Notes under the pieces: generated by a model
What the model was told of the DNA's origin: nothing
The model's input: only the letters and a program-made list of their open reading frames with translations
Databases searched by the model: none
Shown here: one piece after another, positions 33,278 to 44,998 of the stretch
Layout of the letters: the number at the start of each line of letters is the position of its first letter
Position numbering within the stretch: position 1 is the first letter of the stretch
Source of the DNA: Talaromyces rugulosus
Taxonomy: Eukaryota; Ascomycota; Eurotiomycetes; Eurotiales; Trichocomaceae
Reading direction: 5' to 3'
DNA: 64,000 bases
NCBI RefSeq assembly: GCF_013368755.1
Contig: NC_049562.1
Span: 496,001-560,000, forward strand
Program-made: the position numbers and the translations under genes

Positions 33278-35029
33278 ATGTCTTCTTCCTCCAGTTACCC
33301 CCACTTCCGCAAGACGGAAACGGGTAAAGAGCTCATCGTTAAGGGAAATCCCTTTTTGATTCTTGGGGGTGAGCTTCAAAACTCCTCGCTAACCTCGGCT
33401 GAGTACATGGACACGGTGTGGCAGAAACTGGTGGATACTCATTACAACACTGTACTTGGATGCGTGACCTGGGAGCTGATTGAGCCTGTCGAGGGCCAAT
33501 TTGACTTTCAAGAACTTGATAAAGTCATCCTCGGTGCTAGAAATCATGGGCTGCATCTGGTGCTTTTGTGGTTCGGCTCATTCAAGAATGGTAAATAGCA
33601 AGTCTCGTTTTATTCCTTGCATAGCTAACTGGAATTGGGGATAGGAATCTCTACCTACGTTCCAAGCTGGATAAAGACCGATGTCAAACGCTTTCCTCGA
33701 GCTAAACTACGTAATGCAGGTGGTGTTCTAGCCACGGGAGACGTCCTTTCAATCTTCCATGACGAAGCACCCAAAGCCGATGCGAAGGCGTTTGCCACGC
33801 TGATGAAACACCTCAAGGACTTTGATGGCGAGCATTCCACTGTCATCATGGTTCAAGTTGAGAATGAGACTGGACTGCTTGGAGATTCTCGTGACGGCTC
33901 AGCGGCAGCCGAGAAGCGATTTGCCGAGCCAGTGCCGCAAGACCTGCTTGCCTATCTTGCTAAAGACTGGGATAATCTTCACGGTGACTTTAAGGAAAAT
34001 CTAACTTTCTTTCGTGCTCAGCAGAGTGCAGAGGGTAGCTCCTGGGAGCAGGTCTTTGGAAAGGACCCTCACACTGACGAGCTCTTCATGGCGTACCACT
34101 ACTCACTTTATCTCAATCGCGTAGCCGAGGCCGGAAAAAAAGAATACGATATCCCACTTTACACCAATGTCTGGCAAAACTACGTCGGCGATGACGGCGA
34201 CAATTCCTTTCCCGTCATCGTGGGCGGCGGTGGCAATCCTGGCGATTATCCTTCTGGTGGAGGCACCAGCAATGTTCTAGATATTTGGCAGCAGTTTGCT
34301 CCTTCGCTAGACTTTATTGCACCGGATGTTTACCTGAACAAATATACAAGCTCGTGTCACAAATACAGGCACCGCGATCAGCCACTCTTCATACCCGAAC
34401 AGCGCCGGGATGAGTACGGCGCGCGACGCATTTGGGCAGCGTATGGCTCGTATCAAGCCATTGGCGTTTCCCCATTTGGAATTGATACCTTGGAACCTGA
34501 GACCAGTGCCTTCACAAAACATTACGGTCTTCTCGACTCTGTATCTCAGATCGTACTTCAGGCGCAGCGAACTTCGCGCACTTCATCCGTCGGGTTCTTT
34601 TTCGATGAGTTGCCTGGATCTGGCCCGGACAATGTCAAGCCTCTTGTCATAAACCACTGGTCTCACTATGAGATAACCATTGAGCCGTGCTTTGTGTTTG
34701 GAAAGCGCAGTGCATGCTGCGGCATGGTCATTCATCTAGGCGAAGCCAAATTCCTGCTCATCGGATGGGGGTTCCAAATCCGTGCGCGCAGTCTATTGCC
34801 CAGTAGCACGTTCACGGGGATTCTTCGCTTTGAAGAGAAATTCGTACTCGATAAAGCGACGGGTAAACTCGGTACAGCAAGGACCTTGAATGGCGATGAG
34901 ACGAGGAGTGGCAAGTTTGCCATGATGCCCAGTGAAGATCCGGATTACGGCGGATTTCCGATCTGTGTTACTATTCCAGCTAGGACGATGATTGCCGAAG
35001 TTGAGTTTTATGACATTGCAGACGAGTGA
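33278..35029 (+). CDS. GH35-type beta-galactosidase (DUF5597-containing class)
   Basis: Exons 33278-33590 and 33645-35029 (intron 54 nt, GTAAAT..ATAG with a CTAAC branch) give 565 aa. The N-terminus LIVKGNPFLILGGELQNSS is the GH35/42-type TIM-barrel start. NGISTYVPSWIKTD follows the splice. The acid/base glutamate sits in VQVENETG (QxENE pattern), and a candidate nucleophile is the Glu in PLFIPEQRRDEYG. The C-terminal part (LIGWGFQIRA, LRFEEKFVLDKATGKL) is the DUF5597 beta domain shared with many bacterial enzymes. No signal peptide is seen, so it is probably intracellular, acting after uptake by the divergent permease. The layout resembles the yeast LAC4-LAC12 pair. The precise galactoside is unknown. 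Confidence 0.9.
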
Positions 35030-35845
35030 TCTGCGTAGATATCCTACCTGTTCAGGATTTGATTTTCTTGTTCACTTAGACTAGTGATTTAGACATAACA
35101 TGAATTGACATGCATCCCTGATCTGACCGTATACAACCTTTTTAATTGGCACCCACCTTATGAGATTTCTTATGTTGAGTAGATAGATCACACGAGTATG
35201 TCGGGCAGGATGCATTGCATATGAGCTCATATTCTAGTCATATTTTACATGCATGTACGGAGTATGCATGTAAACATTAGCCAATACGATGTAGAATAGA
35301 ATTATGCCTCGTAATACATTTATCTTGATGCCTTAGAATACAAACCTTTATGAGAAATCCCCAACTTGACAGCTAGCTAGAGTGATCATCATCTTGTATG
35401 AATGCAAAAGCCAACACTATATTTCTAAGGTCTTTAAAGAGAGAATGTTGGTTATTTATTCTGTTATAATTTGCTAGAAAAATTGCTCGCTAATTTTCCC
35501 ACATGCAGTATCCTACATTGAATGGCTGTTAAGCTTGGGAAACATATATAGTTACTAGTTATTCAGGACTTAAGGGCCTAACCCTTATTTCTAAGATTCA
35601 GAATAGAACGACATAGGTAGCTTAAATTTGTAGTTTTAAATATACCTGTCAAGACTGACTTCGTTCCGCAATAAACTTGCGCGCGCACAAAACATTGTTT
35701 GCGGAAACAAGAAAATGCCCACTTAACCCGACGACTGGCAGTAAAGATCAGTTTGATCTTCACCTACGTGCTTCCTTTTCTTTAATTGTCCACGGCTAGT
35801 TACATACAAATAGCCTGGCCTATATATTTCACTCAATAAATTACC
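35030..35845. other. Intergenic region
   Basis: AT-rich, about 815 bases, with TATATA and CATGTACGGAGTATGCATG-like palindromic words but no coding frame. It holds the 3' flank of the galactosidase and the promoter of the next hydrolase. Confidence 0.5.
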
Positions 35846-36704
35846 ATGTCGAAGCCAACAATTATTTTCGTGCCCGGTGCCTGGATTCCAAAGGTCTCCT
35901 ACGCTTCGTTTCTTCATGCTTTGGAAAAAGAAGGATTTACAGTATATTATGCACCATATCCGTCCTTTGACCCGGTGGATAGTCTAAGCGCTAGCTGCCA
36001 CCGCGATGCCGAAGTTATTCGCAACCATGTAATCAAGCCTTTAGTCGAGGACCAAGGAAAAGACGTCGTCGTCTTGATGCATTCGTATGCATCCATGCCG
36101 GGCAGTGCGGCAGCCAGCGGCTTTTCGAAAACGGAGCGCGTCGGAAATGGCCAGGCTGGTGGCGTTCTAGGGCTGATATGCATAGGTGCATTTCTAGTTC
36201 CTCAAGGGCTAAGCTGTGCCGGTTTACAGGGTGGCAAATTGCCAGATTGGATATTACTTGATCAGGTAGGGAAATCGTCATAACTTCACAGAAACTTCTT
36301 CATCAAGAACCGAACACTAATGCTTCATCTTATTGGTTTATTAGCCTGAAAAGGGCGTCAATGTCGCAGACAACCCAGAAAAAACACTTGCAGCTGATGT
36401 AGACCCAGACCTTGCAAGTCAAATTGCTGCACAATTAAAACCACACTCAAACCTGGCCTTTACATCAGACCAGCCGAACCCTGCCTGGGCTGAACCGAGT
36501 TACGAAGGTCGCTATGCTTACATTGTTACCGGCGACGACCAGGCCGTTCCCCAGGCTGCACAATACGGCATGATAGCAGCGACTGGTAAGAAGTGGATTG
36601 TAAAGGAAATAGCTGGGAGCAGTCATATGGCACCTTTTTTGACAAAGACTGATATTTGCATTCAGTTTTTGAATGATATTCTGGACTCGTTTTCATCAGC
36701 TTGA
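35846..36704 (+). CDS. Small alpha/beta hydrolase (AB_hydrolase_1/6, methylesterase-like)
   Basis: Exons 35846-36265 and 36345-36704 (79-nt intron, GTAGGG..TTAG) give 259 aa. The start KPTIIFVPGAWIPKVSYASF carries the oxyanion-hole motif (PGAW). The nucleophile motif is VLMHSYASMPG, with Ser in the HSY position. The acid is in VTGDDQAVP and the base in AGSSHMAPF. The general plan matches plant-methylesterase-like and MenH-like small esterases, which are frequent in fungal accessory regions. The nucleophile elbow has Ala-Ser in place of Gly-Gly, so activity should be tested. It stands alone, transcribed away from the galactosidase side. No link to the sugar genes is evident. Confidence 0.85.
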
Positions 36705-38800
36705 CTTATTGATGTAGGCTTTTGCTAGCTTCAATGTTTGGGCGATGGTTATATCATCATAGTCGGCAGCTACACGCAGAACATATCAATTTATATCCCT
36801 CAAGACATAATGACAATTTTCCTGGCTGAAAATTTTATTTAAATTGTCTAAATCCTGAAAAACAATATAGAATAAACGTTAATAATGAGATATTTTTCTA
36901 CATGCCCTTGTGGCCAATCAAATATCAGGCATCATATTCTATAGATAGTTTAGCGGCTATTACAATACCAAACGGCCAAAACGCACCACTACATAGTTAT
37001 TTTATGTAATAATACAGATTTATTACTTACCTTTGCCTATGGAATCAGAATTCCTGTATTAGGAAGGGAACCTTTAGGGCTATCTTTGTCGTAGATTTTA
37101 GCGATTATGTCTAATTTCAAAATAAGGGCTAGGTCAAAAATATTATCATTATTATAGGGGTTATGACTTAGATAATAATTCCGACGATCTCTCGGGCGAG
37201 TAACATTGGTCGAAAAGGGGGGCAACCGCGTATTTTTAATGATGAGCATAGCCACGCAGATGCCAAGATCATGCTGAGATCGTAGTCAACGTATGATGGC
37301 CACTGACAATTCTAGATGGACGGTGCGTGTTTTAACTCGTTGAACTAGTCACAGCTAGACCAAGAAGTGGGACAACCCCTGGCAGGAAGCATCAACACTC
37401 CATTAGTCCGTACCAGGTGACTGTTTTCTTGATGAGCCATATTTTTGTGTTATAATGAATAGGAGCAATATAGCGAAGTGCGTATTAATTTCTTTTCTTT
37501 TCTCAATATTAATATAAGCTAACTAAATAATGCGGAAATTGCGGAATGGTCCTAAATTCCAGTGGCAAGGCCGGAATCTAACATTAAAGATATGAAACAG
37601 CGATCCTTGGAGGAAACGTGCTAGAAAAATCTACAGGGTGTCCTATTGAACATGCAATTACCATTGGCTATTGCTCCGTATCGAAGGAGTACTAAGTAAG
37701 AATCATGATAAATAGAATGGGTTCATTCTAGAAGGAGGCACAGCACCCCTTTCTTCTTCTCGAATCTAATAAACGACCGTTTCGACCCACCTCAGTCGGC
37801 GATGCGGCGCTATCAGGGACTCTATCTCCATAGTGCAGAATCTAGTAATTAGGTGTGTAGCAAGTACGGTACTAGCAACCTAGTGAATCACTGAAACTCG
37901 GGATGGGAGCGAAATCAGTGTAGAAACAGATGTAGATTCTCTGATGTTAGCAAGCTACGTACTCTGAAAACCGTGGATAACAAAGACAGACGCATACATA
38001 ATAGTACGTACGTACATACATACAACCTGTGAGGGATCATGTGGATCATTCCTGGCCTGTCCGGATGGTTGCCACGGGTTTGCAGCAAGCTTGCAAAAAC
38101 GAGAAAGGAGGCCGTTATGTACTCAGTACTCCGTATTTGTACTAGTAATATTGGGTAGACTCGGCAGCGATCAAACACCCATATCCGGGTTTCGTAATAA
38201 CATACTAACAAAGTATCCGAAAGGGAGTGGCGGACCGTAGGCACGGGGCGGCCCATGTTCCGGAGAATTGGAATTGGCAGATCCAGTATGACGGAGTATC
38301 GTTGTTACTATTGGATTTGGCGTGCCAAATCGAATCGCCCTCCAGTCAGCCACAATCCTTCACTGGACGAGTCATTCTCCGGGGGGCAAAAGGGGGCCCG
38401 CTGAGTGATCGGTGGGCGTCAGCGAACCGTTGGCGATCAACAGGAATAATACAGATGATGATGAATGATAACGGTTCCGCCCTACACGCACTCGGATGCT
38501 TGCTTGCTCTTGCACGGTGCTTACAGCCATCGAGAGACATTATCAGGAATGGCATTCCTGCTGGAGTCGCCTTGCTTGGCGACATACCTCGGACGAGTTA
38601 TTAGTCGTAGTATACCGGAAAAAGGATCATGGCGGTAGTGCGACCATCAGAGAATCAGGGCCAACTAGTAGAAGCCGTACTAGTTTAATAATAGTTAGTT
38701 GCTCATTAAACGCGATAGAGCGGCGAGAGAGACAGAGAAAGAGAGAAGAGACAGGGAGCAAAGCAAAGCAAGCCTAAGGTAGGTGGGGGGCGCCGGCTCA
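36705..38800. other. Long gene-poor region, AT-rich then GC-richer
   Basis: About 2.1 kb with no supportable gene. The first half (to about 37,560) is strongly AT-rich with stop-rich, low-complexity stretches, as expected of decayed or RIP-mutated repeats, though no element can be named. The second half has ATACGTACGTACATACATAC-like simple repeats near 38,005 and TACGGAGTA-type words, which also occur elsewhere in this window. Several short open frames exist with no protein character. Confidence 0.5.
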
Positions 38801-39540
38801 GGTCACGGTCACTAGGGAGGACTCGATCACCGCCTTCTCACCAGTCGCTCTCTCCTTCTCCCCCTCTCTCTTCCTCGCTGCTTCTACGCACTCCTCCCAT
38901 CGCCTCTTGTCCTTCCCTATTTCTTCCTCCCTCCCTCTCCTCCTCCTCGTCCAGTCCTCTTCTGCCGCTGTTCATTTTTTTTTTAATTCCCCCTGTGCGA
39001 GTTTTCGTCCCCTCGCACTCCCTGGCTGGACTCCTCGACTGTGGAAATTCGCTCAGCTGAATTCCTGCCTCCGCCCGCCCACGATCGCATCGCGACGACA
39101 CGCCGGCCATCTACGTGAGACAGCTGCTGCAGAGCGTCGCTCTCAAGACGGTTTGATTCATTATTTCTACAGCGGAGTGTCGTTGTTTTGGCACCTCATC
39201 TCGTTCTCATCTCCGGTCTCCGTCGGAAGCAGCCAAAAACTAGCGGGAATTTTTCCATGATCACGCTCTGCCCATCCCGATCCCGCCTCGCCGTCTCTTA
39301 ACTCTACCACCACCACTACCACCACCACGCCACCATCACTCCTCGTCGTCTCGTAACGCGATCGCCTCGGTCAACGACGGACCTTCGATCATCCTCTGTG
39401 CTGCCTCTTTGACTCGGAATAACGCGCGCCTATGATCTGCTAGCTTGGCCCCTGTCCTTTCTTGTTGTGTTTATTTTTCATTCCTTTTTTTTTTTTTTTG
39501 AGCCCTCGAAATTGCGTTCGACTGCCCTTTGGTTTGCAAC
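38801..39540 (+). promoter_or_regulatory. Pyrimidine-rich promoter and leader of the PIN4 gene
   Basis: This stretch is dominated by CT-rich tracts (for example 38,845-39,000 and 39,295-39,345) ending in a long T run at 39,485-39,499. That is typical of strongly expressed housekeeping promoters and 5' UTRs in these fungi. No TATA box is obvious. A 117-codon open frame inside it has no family character. Confidence 0.5.
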
Positions 39541-41460
39541 ATGTATCACGACAACCCTTCGTCGCGCTCCCCAGGGTCGCAGCGCCACCAGCAGCCTTTG
39601 CACAGGCAACCTTCGCGTCAGTTCGATGCCTACGGTCCAATGCCGTCCAACCCTTACGAGGATCCCCTCGCCCGGTACGATACAGGCCGGCTGGAGCGGC
39701 TGAACCCGCTCCACGCCGGCTCCAACTACGGCTACGAGCTTTCAGGCTCGCAGACTTGGAACCCAAACGGATTCAGCGGAGCCCACACTCTCGGGGGTAT
39801 CGGATCTGCCACCGGGCGGATGAAGCCATCTGGCCGAGGCAGGACCGGATTGCCTACGGTATGTTCTTTTCTTCTTCTATTTTTTGTATACTGCCATGCA
39901 TGATCACTGACTCCTCCAGACTTGGTTGGACCACCAGCCAGGCGCTTCTCCCTTGGGCGGTCTCGCCCCCGGCTCGCTGTCGGGCTCTCAAATGCAATCG
40001 GCTTCCAGTCAGGACGGCGACGATGAGCTGATTCCGACCGCAATTGTGATTAAGAACATCCCTTTCGCCGTCAAGAAAGAGCAGCTAGTGCAACTCATGA
40101 CCGAGATGAACCTTCCACTGCCGTACGCATTCAACTACCATTTCGACAACGGTGTTTTCCGCGGCCTTGCTTTCGCCAATTTTACTTCGGCCGAAGAAAC
40201 AGCAACGGTCATTGAGATGTTGAATCATTTCGAACTTCAAGGCCGCAAGCTGCGTGTTGAGTACAAGAAGATGCTCCCGTTGCAAGAACGAGAGCGCATT
40301 GAAAGGGAAAAGAGAGAACGCCGCGGGCAACTAGAGGAGCAACATAGACCCATGCCCAACTCGCAACTGCAGACGCAGAGTTCCATGTCGTCCCTCGCAT
40401 CTCACATTCCCGCAACATCTCCGTCTCCAGTGTCCCAGCGTGGTCCCAAACTAGGTACGTCTACGATTTTGATCCCATTATTATTAGTCCACCATGCTAA
40501 CCTGCTTAACCAGCAGACTGGTCCACAGACGTGGATCTAAACGACAGCCAGACTTTGCAGTTTTACTCGCAGATGCTCCTTTTCAAGGAAGACATGGGTC
40601 GCGAAGCCCTCATCTTTCCATCCAACTTGACTCCAGTCCAGCGACGCACCGTTCACACTCTCGCACATAACATGGGTTTGGGCCACGCATCCCGCGGAAC
40701 TGGTGACCAACGTCAAGTACACGTTTACCGACCTGCCCCTGGCTCCAATGTCAGCCCGCCTCTGTCTTCGATACCCGCCACTGTGCAGGCCACCGATGCA
40801 TCTCGCCGTGGCCTGAACCGCGCCGCCACAATTGATTTTGGAGAATCGCGCAGTGAGGGGCCAGGCCCGTTTAACACGCTGCGCGGCCAGAGCTCAACCT
40901 TTTTGGGCGTGTTGGAGTCACCAGGTGGCTTCGGAAATTCGCAAAACCTGCGCGCGGCCAAGTCCTTTGCTGACTTGCGCTCTTATACCCCGTCTCCTGT
41001 GCCATCGTCTGCCAGTTTCCCTGCCAGTCTTCAGACCAATGGAGCGCGTCTTCAGCATCAATACGATGCTGCCACTAGCGGAACATCGAACACGCCAACC
41101 CTGACACCAACGCCCTCCGGTGCTTCTCTCGGCATGCAACGCGACGACGGCCTTCTTGTGAACAGCCTCGGAAATCTTTCCTTGGGAACGGGCCTAGGTG
41201 GGCCATCGAGCAGCCCTCGACGACTGCGTGGAATGTTCTCGTGGGAACAAGACAACCAACCCACAAGCGCGGGAACAATTGGAAGCAACCGCTCTATCGG
41301 TGTGGGATTTGACAACCAGTCACAGGAACGAATTCCTTTACGACAACCTCGCGGACCAGCTCCGGAGCGTGGCCCCGGCTTTCGACGCCAAAACGGCCAC
41401 CAATCACGCGGCAGTGATGAGCTCCGATCTGGCTCTGGTGTTGAAATAATTGTTGAATAG
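39541..41460 (+). CDS. PIN4: Pin4-like RNA-binding protein with RRM and R3H domains
   Basis: Exons 39541-39858, 39920-40454 and 40517-41460 give 598 aa. The second intron ends in a tandem acceptor (CAGCAG, 40511-40516), so a 599-aa form with one extra Ala is equally possible. The start is the ATG of MYHDNPSSRSPGS. The RRM (about 145-225) has AIVIKNIPFAVKKEQL, FDNGVFRGLAFANF and LQGRKLRVEYKKML. A helix rich in Arg and Glu follows. The R3H-like segment has LQFYSQMLLFKED and LTPVQRRTVHTLAHNMGL. The C-terminal 250 residues are Ser/Pro/Gly-rich and disordered. Homologues (yeast Pin4, fission yeast Cip1/Cip2) bind mRNAs in stress and cell-cycle responses. Confidence 0.92.
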
Positions 41461-43170
41461 ATTGATGATGACACTTTCTTCTTGTCCGACCGACATATGA
41501 ACAGCAAAGAAGAAATATGCACGAAACCAAAACGACCAAAACATAAAACAAAATTATCACGAAATTTGTTGTAATTCGCCCTCTCTGATCTGGCGGGCTT
41601 AACGATTCGATGATGGACGACGAGATGACTCGAAGAGCAAGAACAAAAAAAAGAGAAATACTATTTCCGAGAGAAGCCCAACACATGATTTTTTGAGAGC
41701 CCTATCTCTTATCTGATGATTATTTTGTTAGATATATCCATTGGGGCAGCCCAACATGAATACGATTGGATGAGACCAAAAAAAAAAAACGCAAAAAAAA
41801 AAAAACGCCGTTTTTGATAACGACTGGAAGATTCTGTTTTTCTTTTTTCCTTTTTTCCCCTTTTTTATTTTATTTTTATTTTCCTCGGTATCAAAACGCA
41901 TGAGCTGAGAGCATCGATGAGCATCCGTTGTTATTACAACCCGGTTATTTATATTAATCGCTATGAAAAAAGAAGAGCGTTGTTTGATTTTTTTTTCTCT
42001 TAAAAAAAAACCACCCTGCCATGAAGAGATGAATTAAGACGAAATTCTTTTTTATGCGTTTGTTGATGTTGGAGGGAGAAGAAGGAGAGAAAGGAGAGGA
42101 GAGGAGCGAAGAGAATGACATAATTATATCCAACCCCCCATATTGCATACATGTTTGGTTGACTTAGTTTGGTTGCATACTTTTCATGTTTGTTTTTTTA
42201 TATGTATATGGGTTCTTCCTTTTTGCTTGCTATGCATTTTCCCCGTCGAGTTTCTTTTAAATAACCACAGATTTTGCATTGTCTATGCATTGTCTATGCA
42301 TTGATGCAATCAAGTCTATTGGTTTATATTTTTTTTTTTTTTACGATCGACATCTCCGCTAATCGAATTTTTTTGGTTTTTGTTTGACTGACATTGGGGG
42401 TATATTGGGAGGGATTCGTGTTGGGGTTTTTGCATTTGTTAGTTTTTGGAATCTGATTTCTTTTTATTAAAAAAACAATTTTTGAAATTATAAATTGACC
42501 ATATTCAATTATGTAACATTGAATTTTTTTTTTTTTACATTAGTTGTGTTGAGGACATAATGGCATGAATTTCATGGATGAATATTCACCAGCATCGATA
42601 TCAAACTAGTCTGTCTACCTACACTCGCAAAATTCAATTTCAAAAACAATTGATATTTAACGCACTGCAAAAAATGAAAAATGTCAAAATATTAATTGAT
42701 GTGAAGATTTCGTGGATATTAGTTGATACATGTAAATCGATCGACCGTATCCAAATATCATTAGCGTGTTATTGCATCGAAGCAACTAGCTGCTTACATA
42801 TAAATGCTCGACTTCTTTTTACCCTTTAATTTAAAACAAACAAGCTATACTGATTCCTAATTCCCTACTTGTACATTAGACAAAAGCGTAAAGCAAAAAC
42901 AAAAAAGACGACTGGTCAGTCGTACCATACAGATCCGAAACAGCAAGGTCAACATCTAAGAGTCGCCTCTCCGGTGTATTCAACTGCATAAACTCGAAGG
43001 AACAGAAAAATAAACAAAGTTAAAAAAAAATAAACAAGACCCCATACACCGCCGTTGGAATTTCGGCTTCAAAAAAGAAGCCACAGACATAACCGATAAA
43101 TCAAAAGGGTAATCAGAAATTGATGAAATCATCATGTTGCGTAAGCCGTGTCCGTCCGAGGATGCGATCC
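41461..43170. other. Convergent gene-poor region with homopolymers and a short tandem repeat
   Basis: About 1.7 kb between PIN4 and H2A.Z 3' ends. It has many A and T runs (for example 41,780-41,810, 42,331-42,342 and 42,524-42,536) and a short tandem repeat of GCATTGTCTAT at about 42,276-42,302. No gene recognised. The 3' UTR of one or both genes may be long. Confidence 0.5.
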
Positions 43171-43939
43171 TTAAACCTCGGGCTTGTTCTTCTTCTTCTG
43201 TTCGACCTTGAGAAGTAGTGCACGGTTGATACGGGGCAGCACACCTCCGTAGGCGATGGTTGCGCGGATCAGAGTGTCCAGTTCTTCATCACCACGGATG
43301 GCGAGTTGCAAGTGACGCGGCGTGATACGCTTAACCTTGAGATCCTTGGCCGCGTTGCCGGCCAATTCGAGAACTTCGGCGGTCAGGTATTCGAGGACAG
43401 CAGTGACGTAGACAGCAGCTGCGACGCGTGTTAGTTTGAAACAACTCGAGATGAATATTTATTTCGTACCTTTAGCACCAACGCGCATCTTGTTTTGCGT
43501 GTTGTTCTTCAAGAAACGCTTGACACGACCGCATGGAAACTGTACAACTTGTCAGTCAAAACCTCAATAAAATGCGCGTACAACATTTGACGGCAGGCTA
43601 ATAGGCTTGGGATGGCTCATCCATCACGCGCGTTGGAAGGAAAAAATTTTCAGCGTGCTTGCCGATGAAACAGCAGCATGCGCAAACTGAAATTCGTAAT
43701 ACCGAGTCCTCCTCGACGCGTAACGGTAAACAGCCATCCTATCGCCATCGCCATCAAGTCGCATGAAACACAGAAGCCGATCGCGCATCGCGGGGACTGT
43801 ATCGGGGCTCGAGAAGAGAAGGAAATCCGGTACTGACCTGCAAGCCAGCCTTTGCGCTGTGAGACTTTTGGGCCTTCCCCGCAGCGTCCTTGCCAGGGGC
43901 ACCTTTGCCACCGATGGATTTTCCCTTGCCGCCGGCCAT
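43171..43939 (-). CDS. HTZ1: Histone variant H2A.Z
   Basis: Minus-strand exons 43939-43838, 43539-43470 and 43418-43171 give 139 aa, the usual H2A.Z length. The N-terminal tail is [19 protein letters not shown] with acetylatable Lys residues. Exon 2 starts [20 protein letters not shown]. Exon 3 holds [20 protein letters not shown] and [20 protein letters not shown], with an extended acidic patch. [13 protein letters not shown] and the short basic tail follow. Distinguishing features from H2A are the KVKRITPRH segment and the absence of an SQE end. The first intron is 298 nt, far longer than other introns here. H2A.Z is placed by SWR1-type remodellers at promoters and boundaries. Confidence 0.96.
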
Positions 43940-44998
43940 TTTTAATTTTTAAACTTTTCCTTCCGGGTATAACGATGATCTGGAGCGATGTCGGGGTGGA
44001 AATCGTTGATGAAGCGTGCGAGAATCGAAGGTTGGTGGGTGAAGCGGAAAGCCGGTGGCGCGTTTTTTGTTGTTGTTGGAGACTTTGAGAAATGCCGGTC
44101 GCTGCCTCAGTTCGGGAGGCTGGGTTGATGGGCCCAGCGCGCTAGGCCGCTTTCGGCCCGCGCTGGTCAAGCTCGCTTCGCGATGCACTGACTACCGATC
44201 GCCATCGACGATGGTTACAGTTCACGCAGTCTTGCTGGGTAGACTTAATTGACTGGTCTCTCGCCGGCCGGACATGTCAGGAGCTCTGCCAGTCCTAGGC
44301 GGCGTCCGTTTGCAGCAGCGTGCTATAGAGCAGCATCTTGGTGGGCGGCCAGCAACAGTCGACAATCAGGCGGCAATGCATGAGATAATAGAGACAAGGG
44401 CCGTTAATGCGAATGATAGTCTTGCTGAAAAGCGAGGACCGACTCGTCCCAGTTGCATTTGCAGTCTGGCAGTGCAACACGAGTAGGCGAGGCTCAAGAA
44501 ACGACAAGGCAACAATCATTCAAGCAAAGTCGCGAACTACATGTATGGCGGAGGTGAGGGCCACGGGCAGCCACTAGTCCCGGTACGGCAGGCGTCACGT
44601 GGGTCTGGTCATGTGACTTACCACGACTCGGATAACCCTAACCCTAATAACCCTAAATGTTTACAACTTGGCCTAGAATAATTTGACTAAAAAAGGCATA
44701 GCTCTTATTTGCGCGCGTTTTTATTGCTACCCGCCTAGTTATACATATAATAAATAGATATATATTCCCTGCCTAAACCTATCATGGAGCCGGGGTCGGA
44801 GTCGGACTTTGAATCAAAGTCCAAGTCCGGTTCCCCGGCCGGACGTGATTGGCTGGTTCATGGTATAGATGAGGAAAGCATGTTTGATATTAATTTCCAT
44901 TCAAATATTTCCAGGTATAAGTATCTGCTATCTCTAGGGAGGGGACCCTGCAGGAAGTTCCACTTTCCGACCTCGGTTTCAACAGACTGCCTTACATC
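43940..44998. other. Divergent intergenic region between H2A.Z and the RTA1-like gene
   Basis: About 1.06 kb. The H2A.Z side is GC-rich. On the other side lie a telomere-like CCCTAA run (listed separately) and an 84-codon upstream reading frame (44784-45038) that overlaps the RTA1 start in another frame. No further gene is seen. Confidence 0.5.
44633..44656 (-). repeat. Telomere-like CCCTAA run
   Basis: The stretch reads TAACCCTAACCCTAATAACC and continues CTAA, that is three CCCTAA units with one interrupted by TAA. It is the reverse-strand counterpart of the TTAGGG run at 19717. It sits about 340 bases upstream of the RTA1-like gene. Confidence 0.7.

Noticed and set aside
37037..37255. Possible retroelement fragment on the minus strand
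   Set aside because: The 72-codon frame is low in complexity and matched no retrotransposon motif I could name; kept only as gene-poor AT-rich DNA.
38227..39260. Open frames of 90-125 codons in the region before PIN4
   Set aside because: They follow CT-rich or repeat-like sequence, show no domain signature and overlap the expected promoter and leader.
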